DNA of 64,000 nt from positions 186,001 to 250,000 of the forward strand of contig CDRNVI010000177.1 in NCBI GenBank assembly GCA_977017575.1. Direction: 5' to 3'. Origin of the DNA: Paramoeba atlantica (lineage: Eukaryota; Discosea). This document shows positions 56,867 to 64,000 of the stretch, one piece after another (positions within the stretch are counted from its first letter, which is position 1; each line of letters opens with the position of its first letter). The notes beneath the pieces are model-generated. The model did no database searches. It worked only from the letters and a program-made list of their open reading frames with translations, and was not told the DNA's origin. A program made the position numbers and the translations under genes.

Positions 56867-57590
56867 TTTAATGCTTAGAATGACTGAGGGAATTTGGGGA
56901 ACTGGTCGAGTAGTTGCTTTGGATAGTGGTTTTTGTGTGTTGGAAGGTTGTATTCAACTTCTTTGAGAAGGGATTGTATTGTACTTCAGTTGTGAAGAAA
57001 AAACGATATTGGCCCAAAGGAATTCCAGGGGAAGAGATTGTTGCATACCTCAAGGAGAAGGAATATGGTTATGTGTGAAAGTGAAGAAAGGATCTCTGAG
57101 AGGTTATAAATTCTATGTGGAGGCTTTCCAAGATGTTCATCACTCTTCTATAATGATTAATACCTGGGGAACTTCTTTTCCCACTGGTTGCCCACGAAAT
57201 TGCAAGCTTGAAGGCCAAAGACTCTCCCTGTGATATACTCAGCCTCTTGACTTTTACTATCAAACCAGGCATTGTGTGGATGATCACAACCAACTGAGGC
57301 AAGGTTCTCTCTCCTTGGAGAGTTCCTGGAAGACCAAAAAATGGGTCCACAGGCAGTTTGCTTTCATTCTTGTAGTTGTGGAAGTCAATGCCTTCCTCAT
57401 ATTTCAGCACTTTTTCCCCCAAGCCAAAGAGCTCTCCTTTGCAGAATTTCGTTTTGAGGTTGCCCAAGGTCTACTCTCTCAGAATCATCCCTTGGATGAA
57501 GGCTATAACCTGCGAATACCACTCCCAACTCATGTAGAACATCATCTGATGATCAAGCCCAACTTTGCTGGAGTTTGGTGAAATGGTAAT
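56867..57590 (+). pseudogene. piggyBac-like transposase, C-terminal part
   Basis: Continues the transposase after the solo LTR: LMLRMTEGIWGTGRVVALDS and GFCVLEGCIQL, then KKKRYWPKGIPGEEIVAYLK (the NRK..P-like segment of the family), then CVDDHNQLRQGSLSLESSWK, TKKWVHRQFAFILVVVEVNA and ELSFAEFRFEVAQGLL. The order matches the C-terminal half of piggyBac-type transposases. At least two frame changes or stops interrupt it. Confidence 0.7.
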
Positions 57591-57827
57591 TGCAGGCACA
57601 TGACTGAGGACTAATTAGTCCTTTTGAAAAATAATGTTTTTTTTTTTTTGGTGACTCAATTTTTTTTTTTAAAAAACAATATTTGGACAAATATTTCTTG
57701 ATATTCTTGTTTAAAAGATCTTTATTAAAAAGTTTATCAAAAAAAATCTCCCCTCCACCCACCAGTGGCTTCAAAAAAAGAGTCAAAAATAGGGATCTAA
57801 TTAGTCTTTTGGCCTGGAAGGAACCTG

Positions 57828-60135
57828 ATTTTCTGGAGAGTTTAACAATTTTATTTGTTTTTTTTCTGGTTTTTCTGGTTTTTTCTTTTTTTCTGGTTTT
57901 TCCTTTTCTTTTGGAAGATGGTGAAACATTTCTCCCAGAGTCTCACAGTTTTTGTGCTGTGTGGTTCACATATCTCAGATCAATCTTTCTCTTTGGTACA
58001 AAAAGGGTGGAGATGCTGCTGTTGGTGAAGTCTCCTCTTTGTTCTGTTCCTTTGCATACTTCTTGAGTACTTTCTCTGGCCTTCTTTTCCATTGTTTATC
58101 CCTCTTGATTATCCTTGGTTTTGGTCTCTTCCCCTTTTGGAGTAGAGTTTCTCAAGCCAACTCCAAAACCCCCCCCCTTATTTATTTTGATCTCAATCTT
58201 CCATCTTCTTTTCTTTCTGATTGCAATCTGAACCAATTGGGCCAATTCAACATTCAAATAGGTTCTTGGCTGCTTCCTCTTAACTGCCCAAAAGGTGGCT
58301 TGACAAAAGGTCTCAATATTCAAACCCTCCCTTGCATCCCCTGAGAATCTCAGTGACCCTTATCAAGGGGGGAAATATTCATCCTTTTGGCCAACTGAGC
58401 TGATTGGCATTACTAGTTTGCTCCTCTTGGGTTCATATTTCTTTATCACTTTCTTTGAAATCTCCTTGAACCTCCTCATTTGATAACATCCACCTCTCAA
58501 GATCCTTGGATTTCCTAAAGTTGGTGTTAGAGAATCATTTTCTTCTGTTCTTGTTGATAGGATTGAAGATTTCTCCTAAATCAAATTTCACTTTCTCATC
58601 CTTTCCATTCTCATGTGTCTCTCTCTCTCTTTTATTTCTTTCTCAAGTCCTAAATTCTCTTTCTCCATTTCCCCCTATTCCCCTCATTAATTCCACAAGC
58701 TGGTCTTCCACACCATGCTTGCATGAATTTGATCGTGGTGACTACAATGATGAGGTACAAGAGTGCTTTTTATGTGCAGAAAGTGCTTAAATTCTTTGAT
58801 CAAGGATATCTTTTGAGATATTGCATTCCTTCTGATGATGTGTGCGCTTTTTGTCCATCTCCTGTGTGCCCCATTTTGCCCCTCATCCACTCTTGTCTTA
58901 CCCCTTCCTTCTTCTTTGCCTTCTTCTCCTCTGGTTTTTAATTTACTTTAAAGATGTCAGATCATGCAAGATGAACTTGTGGACACAGGATTGGAAATTC
59001 AAAATTGATTATTCTTTGCTTCTATTTTTGATTCTGGTAATATTCCATTCAAGAGAAGATTTCTCATTTGTTTACAAAATGAATCAGCCATTTGTTCAAT
59101 TCAGGTCTATTGCTTTGTCTCCTCTCCAATATCTCTGCTTGTCCTTACCCCTCTCCTTAGGAGTTTGTTCATCAGTTATTCAAACTAAGTCTTGCTCAGA
59201 TAAAGCATTAATCTTTTGGGTGACTCTTTTGTGCCCTACATTTGGTTTTGGCATGGGTGTGTGCACTCAACATCCTCCTCCATTCCAGATAAGGTTCAGT
59301 GAAAGCATCACCACTTGAGTGGCCTGGTGTTTGAGACTGAAATTGAAAGTTGACCCATCAATACATTAACAAATGTCTTATACAAAGTTGACCTATCAAT
59401 TGCATACTCAGTGTTTTGGCCAATGCTGAAGCCTTGAGTGATGTGGGCTCTTGGAGTGCACACTGGAGAACAAGTTGACCCATGCAACACCTCAGACCCA
59501 AAATGATGACTGTTTGTTGAGGGAACAAGTTGACTCATGTTTTCTGATGACTCTTGTCTGGTTTAAGCAGGGGAGTAAAGTTTCAAAATAAATCTCTTTC
59601 CAGATCTCCAATGATGAGAGTGAAACTGTCATCTTGCTCATGATGAACAGTAACAGTTGAATCATTTTTGTTTGTCCAATTTTCTTTTGAGTTCATCAAG
59701 ATCCTTACAATTCTCAATCATTTCATTGAGTTGTGTCAGCATTTGCTTCTTTGCTGCTTGGAGGTTGATTTCCTCTTCTCTTTTCCTTTTAGGTGGTGGA
59801 GGGGTTTGATCAGATTGAGCAAACCACTGGACCAGGTTCATGCAATTACTTGAGAACATTTCAAAAGCTATTGTTGCCATAAGTTGAGATGAGGGAGGAC
59901 CAAGTCTTGTGTCCCTGGCCAATTCTTTTCACTTTCAAAAGTTTTCCAATGTTCAGCCAAAGACATTGAAGATTACTGTGATCAGTGTTTTCTTCATAAG
60001 CTTACATCAGGTTGCATTGACCCAGACAATGAAGAAGAAGAAGAAGAAAAACTTGAATCAGAGTTTCTTCAAACAATCAGTGTCAAGTCAAGATCACTGA
60101 GAATACATCCAGGAATGGGAGTCTCTGGTGAAAGA
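57828..60135. other. Anonymous CpG-poor sequence
   Basis: 2.3 kb without a recognisable gene. A minus-strand frame at 59662-59922 encodes 86 residues with a KRKREEE basic/acidic patch and a heptad-like C-terminus (LNEMIENCKDLDELKRKLDK), possibly a coiled-coil fragment of a lost gene or element. Other open frames are short and unconvincing. Confidence 0.4.
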
Positions 60136-60476
60136 GTTTCTGTTTGGATCAATTGACAAAACAGGTTCTTTTTTTCCCTTTCACAACATCATCACCTTCA
60201 ACTTCTATGCATAACCTTTTCTTTCAAATCAAACAATCCAATCATCAAAAGAATAATAAACACACACTTTTTTTCCTTTTTCTTTTTCTTTTTTGTTCCA
60301 TTTCTTCAACCTTCACCATCTTCATTCAACCAAAAAACAAACAAATCAGAAAAGAGACCACAAGAGTGAACATATGGATATAACATTAGATTTTTTTTGA
60401 AGGCTCAAAAGGAATATTTGAAGTCACTTCAATTCTAAAAACACTATGATTGCAAGTGCAGCTTAAGCCCACTCTC
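60136..60476 (+). mobile_element. TIR transposon R1, right-end fragment
   Basis: Matches about 2885-3212 and 42095-42425 (GTTTGGATCAA, then ACAAAACAGGTTC to TTGCAAGTGCAGCTTAAGCC). The left part of the element is absent. A piggyBac-like fragment follows directly. Confidence 0.75.
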
Positions 60477-60481
60477 ATGTA

Positions 60482-60776
60482 AAGCATTAAACCAACAGTT
60501 TTCACTCTAAAACCTGATGGAGGTTGAAACTTGAACAAGCCCATTTCAGGAATTTTAAGAGGATGGAACTTTCCCTTGACAATTTCAAGAAAAAATATCA
60601 CTCTAGTCTCTCCTCAACCAATTATATGATGTTCATTTCCAAAAAAATATGGTTTCTTTCTGAATAAACATTCAACTAGAAGTCAATTTGTAGAACCACA
60701 CCACTATACACTCATTCAGACAGACCTGACAGATCTGTTAACTTGGAGCAAAGATGGTCTTTATTTTTTTGTTAAA
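60482..60776 (-). pseudogene. piggyBac-like transposase fragment
   Basis: On the minus strand it matches about 56035-56300 of the piggyBac-like element: LDSFSWIVKGKFH-like, MGLFKFQPPSGF and KTVGLM words, with many stops. At 60483-60494 it contains GGTTTAATGCTT uninterrupted, the site that holds a solo LTR in the other copy. Confidence 0.7.
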
Positions 60777-60789
60777 AGCAACATGTAAT

Positions 60790-62570
60790 CATGGATGGGG
60801 TGATCTCTCATGATGATAATGTGGTTAAAAAAGCAATTAAGGATTTTTGGGAGGGTCTTCTCAGCACAGAAAGACCATATAACAAAGATTCTCTTGATGA
60901 ACTGATTGCTGACCACCAACCTCATTTCCCCCCAGTTGAGAAACATGATGTGGACAGAAAGAAAGTCAATAAACTACTTCAGAGAACCAACAACACCAGC
61001 ACAGGACCTGATGGTATTCCCTTCTCTTTGTATAAGGCAACACAAGAGAAGTACTTTGATATGTGGGTAGAACTAATTCAACAAGCAGGTGAGGTTATGA
61101 ATTTTCAGGAGATCAATTGATGAAGCAGTAGAATCAGTATATGACTCTTTTTACAAAGCTTTGGCAGAGGGGAAAGATGTGACTCTCCTCCAAACAGACT
61201 TTTGCAAGGCATATGATTATGTGAATTGTGATGCACTCCTTCATATTCTCAAAGGTTTGAACACCCCCCTCAAGCAATCTATGTTGTTGAGAAAGTCCTT
61301 TGTGAATATGTAACCTGGCTGTCAAATATTGGTGGATCCAAGAGGGCAAGCATCAAAGAATCAATTCAAAGATGGACAGGAGTTAGACAAGGATGCTCAA
61401 TCTCCCCTCTATTGTTTGTGATTGTGTTTGACATCTTCCTTGTGAGTTTGAAGAAGAAACACAACCCCCAAGATCTGCCAGGCTTTATGGATGATTTGAG
61501 GATGGTGCTTCAGTGAGCTGAAACCATCAATTCTCTCACTCCAACCTTTAAGAAATATGAAGAAGTGACTGGAGCTAAACTGAACTTTAATAAGTGCTTT
61601 GACCTCTCAACTGAGTCTTACAAACCAGTAGGCCCCTGGTCTGAGATGGCAAGACCCAATTACTGTGGTGATGAAACTGGGAGTGAGATTGAGTAAATGG
61701 TTATTTCCTCTCAAAGATTGGGAAAAGGTGGTTGTGCACAGGGTGCTAGTTTAGCCCCAGGGGAATTCAGTGAAAGATGAAGCTCAAGAAGGAGAAGAAT
61801 TATGAATTTGTAGAGTTCAGATATTAGCTGAAGAAGAGAAAGAGAAAGAAACTCACTTGGGAGTTTCAGAATAAAAAAAGCGCTTGAAGACCATTCTTGA
61901 GTCCATTGTTCTCTGTGTGTTAGAGTGACTGTGTGTCTGGTGTGGAGTCAGGAGGTCATTCACTGTGGTCCAAAAGATGAAGAAAGTTGGAACAGCAATT
62001 AAAAAGAGAGGTAGGAATTTTTGCTCAAGAGTGAAGATGGTCAATACCTATCTAACTCCATGTATGGAATACTTAGTGAGATTCAAGTTGATCCTAAAAT
62101 CTGTTACCTCTTTGATGTGGAAATCCATCTGCTTAGCCCTGGGTGCCATGCCAACACTAAAACCTCTGTTCTTACTTTATGCTATCCCCTTTGGACTCAA
62201 ATCCTCAACTACACCACTCCATTGTTTTTAATTGGGCTCTTTTCACCTCTTGTCCACCAATAAGGAGTGACTATCAGAGTCCTCTCTCCATTGGAGCTAT
62301 GCAGAAGGATGCTTTCATTACAGCCCAAAGCCTTTCTTCCAAAGTTGTGTTTGGCCAGACCACTTGTGTTGTATATACCAATATGTCTCAAATGATTCCA
62401 ATTGAAATCAAAGACTTGTATGTGGGGGAAGGAAGAGCTGAGTGTGTGGTGTACAACTTGACTCATGCAATTAGACCTCAGCTCAAGAGGAATTTACTTA
62501 AATTTCTAATAAAAGAGCTATCTACAAGAAACAAGTTGTCTCACTTCTCAAACTAAGATTCAAGTTGTTG
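60790..62570 (+). pseudogene. LINE-type reverse transcriptase, decayed
   Basis: 60791-61120 reads VKKAIKDFWEGLLSTERPYN and, later, NNTSTGPDGIPFSLYKATQE, the usual entry to LINE RT domains. An internal part is missing after about 61110. Then come LLQTDFCKAYDYVN (motif A), WTGVRQGCSISPLLFVIVFD (motif B) and LPGFMDDLRMVL (motif C, FMDD), followed by AKLNFNKCFDLS. Frames shift and a stop follows motif C. A C-terminal frame to about 62556 shows no known domain. It is a different lineage from the RT at 5204-7672, closer to L1/Tad-type RTs. Confidence 0.75.
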
Positions 62571-64000
62571 CTTAACTGCCACTGAGAAAAGAAGTTATGA
62601 TTTCATCTACTGGAAAAATGCTCTGTGGTTGAGGGTCTTCTTCAAGCAAGGGGAAGGAAATGTATTTTGCTGAAAGTACTCAACTGGTAAGAAACTAAGA
62701 GTGTGTGGCCTTGTCTCAAAGTATCTTACCAGGCAAGAAACCTCTGTGGTGAGTGCTGCCCTGCTGAGTTTGTAGCTCACAGTGTGTGCAAAAGGAACTA
62801 AATCAGCCTAATATACTAAAAAAATTTTCAAAAAAATCCTGAGAAAGAATAAAATCCTCCCTTGGCCTCTAAGGACTCAAACCAAAAAAGAATTTAAAGA
62901 GAAAAAAAGTTTTAAATTCAAAGGCTTTTAAATGTTTTATAATGGTTCAGGACATACAAACCCTCATTTAGAGGGTGTAGATTTTGCAGTTTTCAGGAAA
63001 GAAAGAGAGATATGTGGTGGGTTTGAAACTATTTCTTTTGGCTTTAACAATATTGGTGAATTTACAGGCTGTTTGAGAGGGATACAAAGTGTTAAATCAA
63101 TGATAAAAGAGATTATGATTGTTGGAGATTGTATAATTCTTACCAAGGTAATGTTTAAAACTCATACTAGAAAAAATTATACTTTAAATGAATTACTTTG
63201 TGAAATTACAAGTTAAGGCTTGAAGGTTTGTAATACTATAAGCAAAACAACTATTTAAGATAAGAAAAGCTTTGGTATTATCTTTGAACTCTAAAAATTA
63301 ACATCTTATAATCACTTTTAGAATAAAAATTTTATTAATTTAATAAGAAAATAACTTATTATTGATATTTGGTGATGAAAATGATATTACATAACACCAC
63401 TCATTCATTGAGAGATTATACATTACCTCTAAGTTTGAAACAAAGGATATTGTTTTGATAATTGTAAAAATTGAAAGATTCCATCTAATAATACCAACTA
63501 TGAGCATTAAAGTGATATAGAATTCATTTCAAAAGGAACAATATATATGAGAGCAATTATGTATTAAAACAACCTTGAGTTTTTTAGTATCTTTTTTGTA
63601 ATTAAAATCAGTTTCATTAATATTCATGATCAATTGAGAGTGAGCAGCATCAATCTTTTCTTGCAATTCTTTTGCATTTTGTTTCAGCTTTTCTTCAAAC
63701 AAACTGCACCTCTCTGCCTCAAGTGGCTCTAAATCAATAAGAAAAAGTTGTTTTTCACTCTAAACAAAGGAATAAATCCAAGTGAAAAAGATTGCTTTTA
63801 AGAAAGTGATATTAATTCAATCTTTGAGGGTGGTTTGGATCAATGAAACTTGGTTTTCATTACATTTTTACATATATTTAACAATTTTATCAATTTGAAA
63901 AGGTTCAATCTTTGTAAAGTGTTTTCACATCTTTGATTTCACTCTAAAAAGCAGGTTACCCCAGGTCTTGGAAAGTTTTCTGTTTTGTTGTTAGTCAATT
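62571..64000. other. Anonymous AT-rich sequence to window end
   Basis: Two short open frames (62932-63216 on plus; 62964-63146 on minus) show no recognisable family. The plus frame has somewhat balanced composition (FAVFRKEREICGGFETISFG) and could be a decayed or partial gene. Otherwise nothing is seen. Confidence 0.35.

Larger units (their letters stand above)
54881..57827 (+). mobile_element. piggyBac-like DNA transposon split by a solo LTR
   Basis: The ends are inverted repeats starting CAGGTTCCTTCCAG (54881) and ending CTGGAAGGAACCTG (57827); CTAATTAGTC words lie just inside each end. Between them is a transposase related to the piggyBac family. A TTAA target duplication, expected for piggyBac, is not visible (flanks ATAT and ATTT), so the target preference differs or the flanks have decayed. 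A solo LTR sits inside the transposase gene. Confidence 0.8.

Overview
This is a 64 kb piece of a eukaryotic nuclear genome that is AT-rich, repeat-rich and gene-poor. I found no convincing host protein-coding gene. The window carries one complete 18S-ITS1-5.8S-ITS2-28S ribosomal RNA unit (about 28.2-35.0 kb, plus strand), one intact 5S rRNA gene with two degraded relatives, and eleven tRNA loci plus a tRNA fragment. Almost everything else is transposable-element sequence of different ages or low-complexity tracts. The core rRNA sequences are eukaryotic. The enlarged 18S (about 2.1 kb) and 28S (about 4.0 kb), the AT-rich ITS, and the mix of DIRS, piggyBac-like, Harbinger-like, copia-like and non-LTR elements suggest an early-diverging fungus or close relative. 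I cannot name a genus, and this placement is an inference.

Layout. 0-5.2 kb: tRNA-Arg(UCU), an internally deleted terminal-inverted-repeat transposon (R1, 2.24-3.22 kb), then tRNA-Ser, Ile, Lys and Asp; the last two have a reduced D-arm. 5.2-7.8 kb: a 5'-truncated, frameshifted non-LTR retroelement whose A-rich tail abuts a fragment of a 5S gene. 8.8-11.85 kb: a DDE transposase remnant split by a small copia-type LTR element (9674-11762) that has apparently identical 187 bp LTRs, a 5 bp target duplication and only a gag gene. Its primer-binding site matches the anticodon arm of the tRNA-Arg(UCU) gene at the start of the window. 13.5-18.05 kb: a DIRS-like tyrosine-recombinase retroelement ending next to tRNA-Asn. 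18.4-27.4 kb: tRNA-Glu, long polypyrimidine, polypurine and G/T-only tracts, the intact 5S gene, and copies of a short palindromic element.

27.4-35.0 kb: the rRNA unit. 35.3-45.2 kb: tandemly related CpG-poor repeats and a nested stack (non-LTR remnant containing element R2, containing transposon R1, containing a two-gene Harbinger-like transposon), with two solo LTRs of one family. 45.3-46.5 kb: tRNA-Phe, a second tRNA-Glu, tRNA-Met and a tRNA fragment. 46.9-54.9 kb: decayed coding-like sequence, more purine/pyrimidine tracts, a second tRNA-Arg(UCU) and a deleted 5S pseudogene. 54.9-57.8 kb: a piggyBac-like transposon split by a third solo LTR. 57.8-64 kb: mostly anonymous sequence with an R1 end, an inverted piggyBac fragment holding an uninterrupted copy of that solo-LTR site, and a decayed LINE-type reverse transcriptase.

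The mobile elements form a relative-age series. The young copia-type and DIRS elements keep CpG dinucleotides. The older ones are almost free of CpG and carry in-frame TGA codons where CGA is a plausible ancestor, which fits methylation-linked C-to-T decay. The most unusual observations are the half-tRNA primer site, the repeated palindrome near 5S loci, the tRNA genes lacking a normal D-arm, and a ribosomal RNA unit that stands alone within 64 kb.
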